A DNA stretch of 64,000 bases from Dissulfurispira thermophila (GCF_014701235.1 NZ_AP022873.1:496001-560000); one strand, 5' to 3'. Positions 52,487 through 62,143 are shown, counted from the first letter of the stretch. Notes: generated by a model not told the origin, from the sequence alone. Numbers and translations are program-made.

Positions 52487-53890
52487 ATGACAGAGAACAA
52501 TAGCAAGGAAACTATTCTGACAAGAACCCCTATCCCTGAGCAAGACCCAGCAAAAAGACGCTCTAATTTTGATGAGGTAGCACTTGGTTATACTCCTGAA
52601 ATGGCTATGAAAGAGGCTGCTCGTTGTCTTCAGTGCAAAAGGCCGTTGTGTATTGATGGATGTCCTATTCATATCCCTATTCCGCAGTTTATAAAGGCAA
52701 TAAAGGAAGGCAATTTTGAGAAGGCAATAGGTCTGATTAAAACCGCAAGCTTTTTGCCTGCTGTCTGCGGAAGGGTATGTCCACAAGAAGACCAGTGCGA
52801 GAAGAACTGTACACTTGGCAAAAAGGCTGAACCTGTTGCTATTGGCTATTTGGAAAGATTTGCTGCAGATTATGCAATGCAGAATCGTAATGGAGCAGAT
52901 GTCAAAATTCCAAAGCCAACGGGTAAAAAAATAGCTATTGTTGGAAGTGGACCTGCAGGTTTGACCTGTGCCTATGAATTAGCCAGACTTGGACATAAGA
53001 TTACTATCTTTGAAGCCCTCCATGATGCAGGAGGGGTCTTGGTGTATGGCATTCCTGAATTTAGGCTTCCAAAGAGGATAGTTGCCCATGAGATTAATCT
53101 ATTGAATGAAATTGGGGTTGAGATTGTTACCAATGCTGTGGTAGGAAAACTTATTACTATAGATGAGATAATGGAGGAGTTTAATGCATGTTTCATCGGT
53201 ACAGGTGCTGGTTTGCCAAAGTTCATGGGAATCGAAGGAGAGAATCTGAATGGTGTTTATTCTGCCAATGAGTTTTTAACCCGTGCAAATTTGATGAAGG
53301 CATATGCATTTCCTGAATACGATACGCCGATAAAAATAGGAAAGAGGGTGGCTGTTATCGGAGGAGGAAATGTGGCTATGGATGCAGTGAGGACTGCTCT
53401 TCGTCTTGGAGCAAGAGAAGCCATGATAATTTATCGTCGTTCAGCAAATGAGATGCCTGCAAGAAAGGAAGAGATACATCATGCCTTTGAAGAAGGTGTG
53501 CAGTTTGAACTCCTTACGAGCCCTGTCAGAATTATAGGTGAGGATGGTTGGGTAAAGTCAGTCGAATGCGTAAGAATGGAACTCGGCGAGCCTGATAAGT
53601 CAGGAAGAAGAAGCCCTATTGCAGTGAAAGGCTCGGAGTTTAAGATTCCAGTCGATGTTGTGATAATCGCTATTGGTACAGGAGCTAATCCAATTTTACC
53701 GCAAAGCACAAGAAAACTTGCTCTGAATAAATGTGGTTATATTATAGTGGACGAGGAGACAGGACAAACAAGTAGAGAAGGTATATTTGCAGGGGGTGAT
53801 ATTGTAACTGGCTCTGCAACAGTTATTCTTGCAATGGGAGCTGGAAAAAAAGCAGCAAAGGCGATCCATGAATATTTGATGCACATCTGA
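52487..53890 (+). CDS. nfnB: NfnB-like / GltA-type flavoprotein
   Basis: The 467-residue protein has the N-terminal cysteines CLQCKRPLCIDGCPIHIPIP and CGRVCPQEDQCEKNC. Two dinucleotide folds (IAIVGSGPAGLTCAYELARL; VAVIGGGNVAMDAVRTALRL) and FAGGDIVTGSATVILAMGAG follow. By itself it would be called glutamate synthase small subunit; next to nfnA it is the large subunit of Nfn. It follows 26 bases after nfnA. Confidence 0.9.
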   Translation: MTENNSKETILTRTPIPEQDPAKRRSNFDEVALGYTPEMAMKEAARCLQCKRPLCIDGCPIHIPIPQFIKAIKEGNFEKAIGLIKTASFLPAVCGRVCPQEDQCEKNCTLGKKAEPVAIGYLERFAADYAMQNRNGADVKIPKPTGKKIAIVGSGPAGLTCAYELARLGHKITIFEALHDAGGVLVYGIPEFRLPKRIVAHEINLLNEIGVEIVTNAVVGKLITIDEIMEEFNACFIGTGAGLPKFMGIEGENLNGVYSANEFLTRANLMKAYAFPEYDTPIKIGKRVAVIGGGNVAMDAVRTALRLGAREAMIIYRRSANEMPARKEEIHHAFEEGVQFELLTSPVRIIGEDGWVKSVECVRMELGEPDKSGRRSPIAVKGSEFKIPVDVVIIAIGTGANPILPQSTRKLALNKCGYIIVDEETGQTSREGIFAGGDIVTGSATVILAMGAGKKAAKAIHEYLMHI

Positions 53891-53942
53891 CCCCTGTTTT
53901 GAGTTAAAATAATATCTCTATAAATTCAGAAGGGGAATGAAT

Positions 53943-54824
53943 ATGAATAAAGACAAAAGACTTAAACTTGGACTTCCAAAAGGCAGCCTTCAAGAGGCAA
54001 CACTAAAATTATTTAGAAAGGCTGGTTATTATGTGAGTGTTTCTTCGCGTTCCTATTATCCTGTATTTGACGATGAAGAAATCCACTCCATGCTCATCAG
54101 GGCGCAGGAGATGGCAAGATATGTTGAGGACGGTCATCTTGATTGCGGTCTTACAGGTAAAGACTGGATACTTGAACAGAATGCTGATGTTGTTGAGGTT
54201 GCAGAGCTTATCTACGGCAAGGGAGGTTTCAGTCCTGTTAAATGGGTTATTGCTGTGCCTATGGATTCTAAAATTAAAAGAGTTGAAGACCTTGAGGGGA
54301 AAAGGATTGCTACAGAACTTGTTGGTTTTACAAAAAGGTATCTTAAATCAAAAGGAGTAAAAGCAGAGGTTGATTTTTCATGGGGTGCAACAGAGGTAAA
54401 ACCTCCTCATCTCGCTGATGCCATCGTAGAACTTACAGAAACAGGTGCATCTTTGAGGGCAAACAATCTCAGAATAGTCGAAACCATCATTGAATCAACA
54501 ACGAGATTTATAGCCAATAAAAAGGCATGGCAGGACAAATGGAAAAGACAAAAAATGAAGAATATAGCTATGTTGTTACAAGGTGCACTCACTGCAGAGG
54601 CAAAAGTAGGTCTCAAAATGAATGTGCCTGAGAAGTCATTTAAGAGGGTCTTAAATCTCCTTTCTGCAATGCATTCACCGACTGTATCTCCACTTTCAGA
54701 TACAGGATGGTATGCTGTTGAGGTTATAACAGATGAAAAGATGGTCAGGGATTTAATACCGAAATTGAAAAGCATCGGAGCATCAGGGATTGTGGAATAT
54801 CCTTTGAATAAGGTTATACCCTGA
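53943..54824 (+). CDS. hisG: ATP phosphoribosyltransferase, long form
   Basis: ATG 53943 has AAGGGGA six bases upstream; 53937 is too close. The 293-residue product is HisG-long: [18 protein letters not shown], then [25 protein letters not shown] and a C-terminal ACT-like domain ([17 protein letters not shown]) for histidine feedback. No hisZ is required. It starts histidine synthesis, but no other his genes are in the window. It closes the plus-strand block. Confidence 0.94.
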   Translation: MNKDKRLKLGLPKGSLQEATLKLFRKAGYYVSVSSRSYYPVFDDEEIHSMLIRAQEMARYVEDGHLDCGLTGKDWILEQNADVVEVAELIYGKGGFSPVKWVIAVPMDSKIKRVEDLEGKRIATELVGFTKRYLKSKGVKAEVDFSWGATEVKPPHLADAIVELTETGASLRANNLRIVETIIESTTRFIANKKAWQDKWKRQKMKNIAMLLQGALTAEAKVGLKMNVPEKSFKRVLNLLSAMHSPTVSPLSDTGWYAVEVITDEKMVRDLIPKLKSIGASGIVEYPLNKVIP

Positions 54825-54913
54825 ATCATTTTTAAAAACAAGCAACATCAAGCCATTAATTGGTTATTTTGGACAGATGTGACCCTGAATAGCAAAGGCT
54901 AAAGATAGAACAC

Positions 54914-54935
54914 GGGGCAGGTCTTTGCCCGCCCC
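54914..54935 (-). terminator. GC-rich hairpin downstream of the truncated cytochrome
   Basis: GGGGC (54914-54918) pairs with GCCCC, with a one-base mismatch and a GG/CC extension. It lies 10 bases beyond the minus-strand stop at 54945. The T-run is poor, so function is uncertain. Confidence 0.4.
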
Positions 54936-54944
54936 TTTAAGAAT

Positions 54945-55245
54945 CTACATCTTCCCGTATCTATGTATTCCCTTTGCCTTTGCTGCTGCCCAATTTATGT
55001 CCTTATTCTTGTGGCAGTTGAGGCATGCGAAATCCAGTGTCACAAATCCCCTTGCAAATGTGGCTTTCTTGCCTTTCACCTCCTCTTCATAGAACATCTC
55101 AGCCTTAGGATCTGTGTTGATCTTGAAGATATGGGTTTTTACATCACCTTCATATTTGCCTTTATTTGTAGCTGACTTTGTAGCCTTTGGCATATGGCAG
55201 TCTGTGCATGTTACGCCGACAGCCTCCATAACACTTCCCTGGTAT
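54945..55245 (-). pseudogene. 5'-truncated multihaem cytochrome c
   Basis: The frame reads to an upstream TGA near 55247. It encodes YQGSVMEAVGVTCTDCHMPK and then LDFACLNCHKNKDINW: two haem motifs, CTDCH and CLNCH, in the style of nitrite reductase or octahaem families. There is no signal peptide and no proper start; ATG 55229 is internal by comparison with the haem spacing. The IS110 remnant begins just upstream, so the 5' part was probably lost with the insertion. Confidence 0.75.
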
Positions 55246-55277
55246 AATCGTCACCTATAGATTTTAGGTAAGGAAGT

Positions 55278-55752
55278 TTATAATAGTTATTAAAGTCTTT
55301 AAGCAGGAAAGACAGTTTGCTTTCCTCCTTCAAGCCCTAAGGGAACTAACTGTCCTCAGGTATGAGTTCGTCAAGGAGAGAAAGAACCTTCAGAGACAGG
55401 TATATTCCCTTCTGAACGTTGTCTTCCCGGAATATGAGAAGACTGTCATTGCAAAACCGTTCTCTCAGGCATCTATGTGTATTCTTTCTGAATACCCGAC
55501 TGCTAAACATCTCTCAGGGGCTAAACCAAAACATATTGAAAAGATTGTCCGCAGAATTCAGGGCAACAACTTCAACATAGAGGAAATCCAGAAACTCATA
55601 GATACCGCAAGGAACTCCATAAGAAACTATCTCAGGGTAAAACCGAGAAACAGGCCCTCATATGCGTGGGTAAAAAGCTCCTCCAAATCGCACTTAGCAT
55701 GCTTAAATCAGGAGAAACCTATAACCCTGCAAGGGTCTTTGTCTCAAATTAA
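55278..55752 (+). mobile_element. internally deleted IS110-family transposase remnant
   Basis: The frame FKQERQFAFLLQALRELTVL, then RYEFVKERKNLQRQVYSLLN and VVFPEYEKTV resembles the DEDD N-terminal and helical part of IS110-type transposases. It runs through LSEYPTAKHLSGAKPKHIEK. It then jumps frame near GCGTGGG to GKKLLQIALSMLKSGETYNP and ARVFVSN, the normal C-terminal end. Most of the Transposase_20 domain is missing, so it is dead. It fills the gap between two truncated genes. Confidence 0.8.
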
Positions 55753-55777
55753 ATTTTCAAAGAACGATCTTTGACAA

Positions 55778-56287
55778 CTAAAAATGCTCTTTTAGGGTGG
55801 ATTTATAGAAAATCGACTTCACCAAATGCCCTATAATCGATTTTCTTTGCCAAACTATTTGCCTCTTTTTTGCCTTGACACGTTTATAGGATGTCTTGTA
55901 GTCCTTTATAAGGGTTTTCATTTCTGAGAATATCCCCTGCAGAGATGTCAGCCTTTCCTCTATTTTTGCGTAGTACTGCATGCATGCAACATCATTCAGA
56001 TGGCCTGAGTATTGCCTCGACAGAAAGTCCATGTTCTCATCGAATGCCTCTATGTAGCTCACAAGGTCATCGATATTTCTTGAATAACCTGCTTGGTGCC
56101 TGTAGAGTTCAGCCTGTGCACCCTTAATCTGGAAGAGCATCTCGTTGTATTTACCGATTATTATGTCCTGCTCATTTATGAGTCTCTGGTTCATGACAAT
56201 GGTATCAAGATTTTTAATTACCACCATAGCGCCTATGGTGAATATCAACAATACCAGACCGAGTCCTGTTATCAGTTTTTTCTTCAT
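55778..56287 (-). pseudogene. truncated sensor protein with lost haem motif
   Basis: The 169-residue frame has an N-terminal membrane helix (LITGLGLVLLIFTIGAMVVI) and a periplasmic four-helix sensor part, then stops shortly after a coiled region with no kinase domain. The segment ACMQYYAKIEE (Cys102) differs from a CMQCH haem motif by two single-base changes (TAC for TGC, TAC for CAC). The 3' end reaches a 10-base hairpin (AGAAAATCGA/TCGATTTTCT, 55807-55846), next to the IS110 remnant. Its ATG overlaps the PhnD-like stop (ATGA). Confidence 0.65.
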
Positions 56288-57222
56288 CGCCTGTACCTGA
56301 ATGGATATGCCCTTGTATCTATATCGAGATCTCTTGCCATTTCCCTTAAAACATTAAATTCTGAATCTATCGTCTCTTTAAATCTGACCGCATTAAGTGC
56401 CTTCAGTGCATTTTTGCCTTCAGGAGTATTATGCATAGACAACAGGCTTTTTTTTAGGAGGTCTTTTATATTAGTGTTTAGATCTCCCCTTACGCAGAGG
56501 CTGTTTGACGGCACCTCTATGGATCTGGCGAGAATAACTATCTCTTTTTTAAGTGCAGGATTTTCAGAGAGGAGTTTCTCGAATATCAGGTCTTTAGCCG
56601 CACCGATATCTGCCTGTCCCTTAAACACAGACAGTATCGCAGCATCATGGCTCCCTGTAAAGATAATCTTTCTGAAGTGATGTTCAAAGCTTTTGATGCC
56701 GTATTTTTTAAGATACCATCTTGGGAATATATATCCTGCTGTTGTCACCTCATGAACAAGGGCTATTCTCTTGCCTTTCCATGTCCTGACATCTTCTGTC
56801 AATCCTGAATCCTTTCTTGTAAAGATTATCCCCCTGTAATTTGACTTCTCTCCCATCTCTACAGGACGTGCCACAGGTTCTATATCTGCTCTCGCCTTTG
56901 TCAGGACATAATTAAAGCTTCCGAAAAATGCACCATCTATCGTTTTGTTTTTGATCTCGTCATAGATAGAGCCGTAGCTGTCAAGGAGTTTTATCTTTAC
57001 ATTCGTATCGAGTCTCTCTGATAGGTATGCTGCGAGTGGTTTATACCTCTTTTTCTGTTCAAAGACATTCTGCTCAGGAAGGATTGCAATGGTAAGGGTC
57101 TTTTCCCTTATTCTTGGAGGCTCGACTTTTTTTATATCCACTGTTTTATCATCGCAGGAAGTGCCAATAAGGCAGGCAAGCAACAGGATTACAAGGGTAA
57201 TGGTGACTTTTATGAATCCCAT
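56284..57222 (-). CDS. PhnD-like phosphate/phosphonate-type substrate-binding lipoprotein
   Basis: The 312-residue protein has a lipobox (LLLACLIGTSCDD) and a periplasmic binding fold: LTIAILPEQNVFEQKKRYKP, TIDGAFFGSFNYVL and the ARADIEPVARPVEMGEKSNY segment. No ABC permease or ATPase is adjacent. It pairs instead with the sensor fragment downstream (four-base overlap), so it may have been the ligand-binding partner of that sensor. The ligand is unknown. Confidence 0.85.
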   Translation of the reverse strand: MGFIKVTITLVILLLACLIGTSCDDKTVDIKKVEPPRIREKTLTIAILPEQNVFEQKKRYKPLAAYLSERLDTNVKIKLLDSYGSIYDEIKNKTIDGAFFGSFNYVLTKARADIEPVARPVEMGEKSNYRGIIFTRKDSGLTEDVRTWKGKRIALVHEVTTAGYIFPRWYLKKYGIKSFEHHFRKIIFTGSHDAAILSVFKGQADIGAAKDLIFEKLLSENPALKKEIVILARSIEVPSNSLCVRGDLNTNIKDLLKKSLLSMHNTPEGKNALKALNAVRFKETIDSEFNVLREMARDLDIDTRAYPFRYRR

Positions 57223-57247
57223 ATTTTATTATAACAATAACGGAAAG

Positions 57248-57970
57248 ATGGAAGAAGCCTATAATATAAAGCTTCCTGTATTCGAAGGTCCTTTAGACCT
57301 TCTTCTGCACCTCATAAGGGAAAACAGGATAGATATTTATGACATACCTATTGCTGTTATTACAAAGCAATATCTCCAATACATCGAAATAATGAAGGAG
57401 CTTAATCTCGAGATTGCATCAGAATTCCTTGTCATGGCTGCAACCCTTATCTATATTAAATCTCGAATGCTTCTGCCTCCTGATGAAACTATTGAAACTG
57501 AACAACATGAAGACCCCCGTGCTGGCCTTGTGCAAAGGCTTCTTGAATATCAGGCATATAAAGAGGCATCAGGCATATTAAGGGAGAGGGAGGAAATATG
57601 GGCTAATATCTTTTCCAGACCGCCGATAGAGCAAGATGATATCAAAGTTGAGCCTGAGTTGTATTTATTTGATGTAAATATCTTCGACCTCATGAGTGCA
57701 TTGAAGAAAATTATGAGCAAGGTTCCTCCAGAGGCAATAAAGATAACGAGGGAGACCCTGACTGTAAAGGACAGGATTGCGATGATACTGGAAAAAATGG
57801 AAGATGAGCATACAATGAGGTTTGACGCGCTTTTTGAGGAAGACACCACAAGGGTTCAGATAATAGTCACATTCCTTGCACTCCTTGAAATTTTAAGACT
57901 TGGCATTGTAAGGGCATATCAGGACAAAGAGTTCGGGACAATATGGATCATGCGGCATGCTACTACTTAA
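57248..57970 (+). CDS. scpA: segregation and condensation protein A
   Basis: ATG 57248 gives 240 residues starting MEEAYNIKLPVFEGPLDLLL, the ScpA N-terminus. LVMAATLIYIKSRMLLPP and the C-terminal winged-helix part (VTFLALLEILRLGIVRAYQD) follow. ScpA links Smc and ScpB in chromosome condensation. The ribosome site GGAAAG is close to the ATG. The longer frame overlaps the phnD-like gene and is not needed. scpB is not nearby. Confidence 0.93.
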   Translation: MEEAYNIKLPVFEGPLDLLLHLIRENRIDIYDIPIAVITKQYLQYIEIMKELNLEIASEFLVMAATLIYIKSRMLLPPDETIETEQHEDPRAGLVQRLLEYQAYKEASGILREREEIWANIFSRPPIEQDDIKVEPELYLFDVNIFDLMSALKKIMSKVPPEAIKITRETLTVKDRIAMILEKMEDEHTMRFDALFEEDTTRVQIIVTFLALLEILRLGIVRAYQDKEFGTIWIMRHATT

Positions 57971-57998
57971 CTTTGCCCTTCTTATTGTTTAAAAGTTA

Positions 57999-58058
57999 TT
58001 ACAGACTAGCCGGAGCCTTTTTGTGAGGGTTATGGCATTTGACACAATTTCGATTATA
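57999..58058 (-). pseudogene. possible tail of a lost haem-c protein
   Basis: Between gdh and scpA the minus strand reads YNRNCVKCHNPHKKAPASL then stop. CVKCHNPH is a typical haem-c motif. There is a stop just upstream and no gene. It could be the last piece of a deleted cytochrome, or chance. Confidence 0.3.
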
Positions 58059-58064
58059 TCAGAA

Positions 58065-59159
58065 CTATAAAACTTTCTTATATGCCATTGCATTTAAGAC
58101 TCTCTCTTTTGCAAGTTCTTCTGCTGCCTGCCGTGGAAAGATATTCTCTTTAAAGGTCTTTTCAAGGATTAATTTCGTGTTTTTCTTGATGCGATTGGAT
58201 ATGGCTTCAAATGCCTCTTTCTCTGATTTTTTTGCATACTCCATTGCAGCCATTATCACACCGCCGGCATTCGCAATGAAATCAGGCACTGAAAGAATGC
58301 CTTTTTTATACAGTCTTTCTTCTGCCTCTCTTGTTATAGGAATATTTGCACCCTGAAGAATCAATTTTGCTTTTACACCTTCGACATTTTCTTTGCTTAT
58401 TACATCAGCAGTAGCAGCAGGGATCAGGACATCACAGGGTGTCAAGAAAAGTTCCTCACATGTCTTAACCATTCCTTTTTTGTAGTGGATGACGCTTCCC
58501 GTTTCCTCTTTTATACTCAGCAACTCTTTAATATCAAAACCGTCAGGATTACAGATAGTTCCCTTTGTGTCACTTGCTGCAACGATTATCGCTCCCTTTT
58601 CGGAAAGAAATCTTGCAGCAGCCCTGCCAACACTTCCGAATCCCTGTATAGCAACCCTTGCGCCCTTCAACTCTATCCCCGCATAAGGGCATGCTATCTC
58701 TGCACATTCGGAAAGCCCAAAACCTGTTGCGCCTAACTTATCAAGGGGAAGCCCTCCTATCTCTTCAGGGAGCCCTACTGACCTTCCAATCTCATCATAA
58801 ATCCATGCCATGCATTCCTCGTTACTTCCCATGTCAGGGCCTGGGATATATTCATAGAGGTCTTTTATTGCCTGAGAGAATACCCTAAAGTAATGTTCTT
58901 TTTTTGTATCTCTTGGATCAGCTATTATCCCTGCCTTTCCTCCTCCATGTGGAAGCCCTGAAACAGAGTTTTTCAATGTCATCGTTCTGGCAAGCCTCTT
59001 TACCTCTTCAACCGAGACATCACGGGAAACCCTTACACCGCCTATAGATGGACCAAGTGCAGTGTTGTCCACAACAACGATTGCATGAAAATTGGAGACA
59101 GGGAAGAATAACTGGATTACTTTTGAAGGCCCGATTTCCTTGATGACAGATTTGTCCAT
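58065..59159 (-). CDS. Glu/Leu/Phe/Val dehydrogenase
   Basis: The 364-residue protein has the glycine-rich substrate site SGLPHGGGKAGIIADPRD (catalytic Lys), IPGPDMGSNEECMAWI and a Rossmann motif VAIQGFGSVGRAAARFL. The length is nearer leucine dehydrogenase than the roughly 420 residues of glutamate dehydrogenase. Which amino acid it uses is not clear. It catalyses reversible oxidative deamination with NAD(P). Confidence 0.88.
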   Translation of the reverse strand: MDKSVIKEIGPSKVIQLFFPVSNFHAIVVVDNTALGPSIGGVRVSRDVSVEEVKRLARTMTLKNSVSGLPHGGGKAGIIADPRDTKKEHYFRVFSQAIKDLYEYIPGPDMGSNEECMAWIYDEIGRSVGLPEEIGGLPLDKLGATGFGLSECAEIACPYAGIELKGARVAIQGFGSVGRAAARFLSEKGAIIVAASDTKGTICNPDGFDIKELLSIKEETGSVIHYKKGMVKTCEELFLTPCDVLIPAATADVISKENVEGVKAKLILQGANIPITREAEERLYKKGILSVPDFIANAGGVIMAAMEYAKKSEKEAFEAISNRIKKNTKLILEKTFKENIFPRQAAEELAKERVLNAMAYKKVL

Positions 59160-59225
59160 AAGCCACCTCCGCTTTGATATGAATTATTACAATTTTATCA
59201 CATGGAGGCCAGCTTTTTAGCTTGT

Positions 59226-59301
59226 TGGCGGTCCCAACGGGATTCGAACCCGTGTTTTAGCCTTGAGAGGGCCACGTCCTAGGCCTCTAGACGATGGGAC
59301 C
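59226..59301 (-). tRNA. tRNA-Glu (CTC)
   Basis: On the minus strand acceptor GGTCCCA pairs with TGGGACC, and the anticodon loop CTCTCAA gives CTC. CCA is encoded at 59226-59228. The T-arm ACGGGTTCGAATCCCGT is normal. Confidence 0.92.
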
Positions 59302-59306
59302 ACTGA

Positions 59307-59380
59307 TGGCTGGGGAGAGAGGATTCGAACCCCTATAAGCAGATCCAGAGTCTGCCGTCCTGCCGTTGGACGACTCCCCA
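59307..59380 (-). tRNA. tRNA-Gln (CTG)
   Basis: Acceptor TGGGGAG pairs with CTCCCCA. Anticodon stem GCAGA/TCTGC encloses CTCTGGA, giving CTG. CCA is encoded (59307-59309). Five bases separate it from tRNA-Glu, so they are probably co-transcribed. Confidence 0.92.
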
Positions 59381-59443
59381 ATAAAGACGGTGAATAGTAT
59401 AAAATAAAAAAATAAATTCTTTCCACTGACTATTCACCACCCA

Positions 59444-59905
59444 TCACTTCTTCTTTGTCTCGAACAACCCCTTTACTTCTTCCATGAGGTCGTTTATGTC
59501 TTTGAACTGTCTGTAAACAGATGCAAATCTCACATACGCCACTTTATCAAGGTCTTTTAAGGCTGTCATTATCTCTTCTCCTATCCATGTGCTCTGTATT
59601 TCTTTTACATTGAGTCCTATCAATTTCTTTTCGATGTTTTTTTCTATTTCTTCAAGTTTTGTGATAGGGATGGGACGTTTTTCGCATGCCTTTTTTAGAC
59701 CTGTGATTATCTTATGTCCATCAAAAAACTCACGGCTTCCATCTTTTTTAATGACCATAGGAAAAGGGTCTTCAACCCTTTCATATGAGGTAAACCGCTG
59801 CTCACACTTGAGACATTCCCTTCTCCTCCTGATGACATCGCCTTCTTTGCTTGCTCTGGAGTCGATTACTTTATCTTCTATGCTGCCGCAAAATGGGCAC
59901 TTCAT
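59444..59905 (-). CDS. nrdR: NrdR, repressor of ribonucleotide reductase genes
   Basis: ATG 59905 gives 153 residues, overlapping the upstream glyA by a few bases with no obvious ribosome site; a TTG at 59911 is less likely. The zinc ribbon MKCPFCGSIEDKVIDSRASK with CLKCEQRF, and the ATP-cone (FDGHKIITGLKKACEKR), are complete. NrdR senses ATP/dATP. nrd genes are not in the window. Confidence 0.95.
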   Translation of the reverse strand: MKCPFCGSIEDKVIDSRASKEGDVIRRRRECLKCEQRFTSYERVEDPFPMVIKKDGSREFFDGHKIITGLKKACEKRPIPITKLEEIEKNIEKKLIGLNVKEIQSTWIGEEIMTALKDLDKVAYVRFASVYRQFKDINDLMEEVKGLFETKKK

Positions 59906-59907
59906 AA

Positions 59908-61146
59908 TCAATAAATAGGATGCTTATCACAGAGGGCCTTTACCCTTTTATTCATATCAGTTATTGCAGATGAATTGTTTATATTGCGAATAATGTTTGA
60001 TATTATATCTGCTATTTCATCTATTTCTGAGTCTCCCATTCCTCTTGTAGTTATAGAGGGTGTGCCGAGTCTTATTCCGCTTGTTATTGTTGGTGGTTTG
60101 TCATCGTATGGTATAGAATTTTTATTTACAGTTATGCCAGCCTTATCAAGTGCTTCCTCAGCTTCTTTGCCTGTGACATTCATATTGCTCAAATCAACAA
60201 GCATCAAATGATTGTCTGTACCCCCTGATATTATTTTAAATCCTCGTTTAATTAGCCCATCTGCAAGCCTTTTTGCATTACTTATAACCTTTTTCTGATA
60301 GTCTTTGAATTCTTCAGTTAATGCTTCTTTTAGAGCTACTGCCTTTGCAGCAATCACATGGACAAGTGGGCCTCCTTGTATTCCCGGGAATATCATTTTA
60401 TCGATAATCTTTGCATGCTCTGCCTTGCACATTATTATTCCACCTCTTGGTCCTCTTAATGTTTTGTGCGTTGTTGATGTAACAAAATCTGCATAAGGGA
60501 TTGGAGATGGATGCTGGTTTGCAGCAATCAAGCCGGCAATGTGTGCTATGTCTGCAAGTAGATAGGCGCCAACTTCTTTTGAGATTTCAGAGAATGTCTT
60601 GAAATCAATTATGCGAGAATATGCGCTTGCGCCAACCACTATCATCCTTGGTTTATGCTGAAGTGCAAGCCTTCTCACTTCATCCATTTCTATATAACCC
60701 GTGTCTTTATTCACGCCGTAAGATACTGTTTTATAGAGCATACCTGTGAAGTTGACAGATGCACCATGAGAGAGGTGTCCGCCATGTGCTAAATTCATTC
60801 CGAGTATTGTATCGCCAGGTTTTAAGAATGAAAAATAGACTGCCATGTTTGCCTGTGTCCCTGAATGAGGCTGTACATTTACATGCTCTGCACCAAATAG
60901 TTCTTTTGCCCTCTGTATTGCAAGTTTCTCCACAATATCGGCATATTCACAGCCTCCATAGTATCTCTTGCTTGGATAGCCTTCTGCATATTTATTAGTA
61001 AATATAGAACCCTGTGCCTCAAGCACTGCACGGCTTGCATAGTTTTCAGACGCTATGAGGAGGATTTTGTTTTGTTCTCTTTCTGTTTCTCTGACTATAG
61101 CTTCGTATATCTCTGGATCTATTTTTTTTACATGTTCAAGATTCAT
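59908..61146 (-). CDS. glyA: serine hydroxymethyltransferase
   Basis: The 412-residue protein has the PLP lysine in [16 protein letters not shown], and [16 protein letters not shown] and [13 protein letters not shown]. It converts serine plus THF to glycine plus methylene-THF, and thus connects to the folate branch of the Wood-Ljungdahl pathway. It overlaps rpiB by 11 bases. Confidence 0.96.
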   Translation of the reverse strand: MNLEHVKKIDPEIYEAIVRETEREQNKILLIASENYASRAVLEAQGSIFTNKYAEGYPSKRYYGGCEYADIVEKLAIQRAKELFGAEHVNVQPHSGTQANMAVYFSFLKPGDTILGMNLAHGGHLSHGASVNFTGMLYKTVSYGVNKDTGYIEMDEVRRLALQHKPRMIVVGASAYSRIIDFKTFSEISKEVGAYLLADIAHIAGLIAANQHPSPIPYADFVTSTTHKTLRGPRGGIIMCKAEHAKIIDKMIFPGIQGGPLVHVIAAKAVALKEALTEEFKDYQKKVISNAKRLADGLIKRGFKIISGGTDNHLMLVDLSNMNVTGKEAEEALDKAGITVNKNSIPYDDKPPTITSGIRLGTPSITTRGMGDSEIDEIADIISNIIRNINNSSAITDMNKRVKALCDKHPIY

Positions 61147-61633
61147 TATTGCTGCCCCAAAGAGTCTTGGATTTTTTTGGACCCCCTTTCATTGTCTTGT
61201 CTTCTATTAAAGTGATTTTTTTGAGCCTGTTTGTATGTCTTCCGCCTTCAAATGGTGTTGTTATCCATGTGCGGACTATTTCTTTTGCAAGGTCTTTGCC
61301 TATAATACGACCGCCGAGTATGAGTATATTCGCATCATTGTGCAGTCTGCTCATTTTTGCTGAAAATAGTTCATTGCAGAGGGCTGCGCGGATATTCGGA
61401 AATTTGTTTGCGACAATAGACATCCCGATTCCTGTGCCGCATATCAATATGCCTCTGTCAACTTTTCCTATGGAAACTGCATCAGAGACTTTTTCACCAA
61501 AATCAGGATAATCAACAGATTGGGATGTATTTGTGCCAAAATCTATATATTCGCAATTCAATTCCTTTAATACCTTGATTATTTCTGTTTTCATTTCTAA
61601 TCCGGCATGGTCAGAGCCGATGGCGATAAGCAT
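61136..61633 (-). CDS. rpiB: ribose-5-phosphate isomerase B
   Basis: The 165-residue protein has [33 protein letters not shown], the catalytic cysteine region [17 protein letters not shown] and [14 protein letters not shown]. It interconverts ribose-5-P and ribulose-5-P. The start has no strong ribosome site beyond GGAAAAA. Confidence 0.93.
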   Translation of the reverse strand: MLIAIGSDHAGLEMKTEIIKVLKELNCEYIDFGTNTSQSVDYPDFGEKVSDAVSIGKVDRGILICGTGIGMSIVANKFPNIRAALCNELFSAKMSRLHNDANILILGGRIIGKDLAKEIVRTWITTPFEGGRHTNRLKKITLIEDKTMKGGPKKSKTLWGSNNES

Positions 61634-61753
61634 TTTTCCTCCAAAAAATAAATAGAAAATAGGAAGTAAGAAATAGGAAGAATCCTTACCTTTTACTTCT
61701 CACTCAAATAGAATATCTTATAAAAGAGGCATGAATGAAGTCAAGAAAAGATG

Positions 61754-62125
61754 CTAATCTGCTTTCCCATGATTATTTATCAGCCATGTTTCGAATTCAG
61801 GAAAATTTCTCCTGAAATGCATCTCGAACCAGCACCGCTCTTTTTGTGTCCATTTTGGCCATGAGTTCTTCAAAAAGTCTATTATACTTTTTATAGGGGC
61901 ATCATCGTCAGAAAACACTTCATTTTTATATATGCTGCCTTTGCCTGTAATGATCCACTCAGGATTTACATTGAGCTTTTCATGCAGGCGATTTACAAAA
62001 CTTAAAGAGGGCTCACGACCATTTAGATATGTATGGAGCGTTGTTGGAGGAATATCAAGTAGCCTTGCAAATTCTTTAAGGGTGCGATTGCCTTTTATTA
62101 TCTTTATTCTTGTCTTGTGGTCCAT
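61754..62125 (-). CDS. CI-like helix-turn-helix regulator
   Basis: The 123-residue protein has an N-terminal HTH (LKEFARLLDIPPTTLHTYLN) and the phage-repressor-like LNVNPEWIITGKGSIY. The C-terminus is rich in Trp/Phe (WPKWTQKERCWFEMHFRRN) and not a LexA-type protease. The target is unknown. It is divergent from the sensor kinase, with a palindrome between, so it may regulate that gene. Confidence 0.72.
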   Translation of the reverse strand: MDHKTRIKIIKGNRTLKEFARLLDIPPTTLHTYLNGREPSLSFVNRLHEKLNVNPEWIITGKGSIYKNEVFSDDDAPIKSIIDFLKNSWPKWTQKERCWFEMHFRRNFPEFETWLINNHGKAD

Positions 62126-62143
62126 GTCTCACCTCTATTTGTT

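Noticed and set aside
52487-53890. true glutamate synthase small subunit
   Set aside because: No gltB large subunit is adjacent, and nfnA directly precedes it, so NfnB is the better call.
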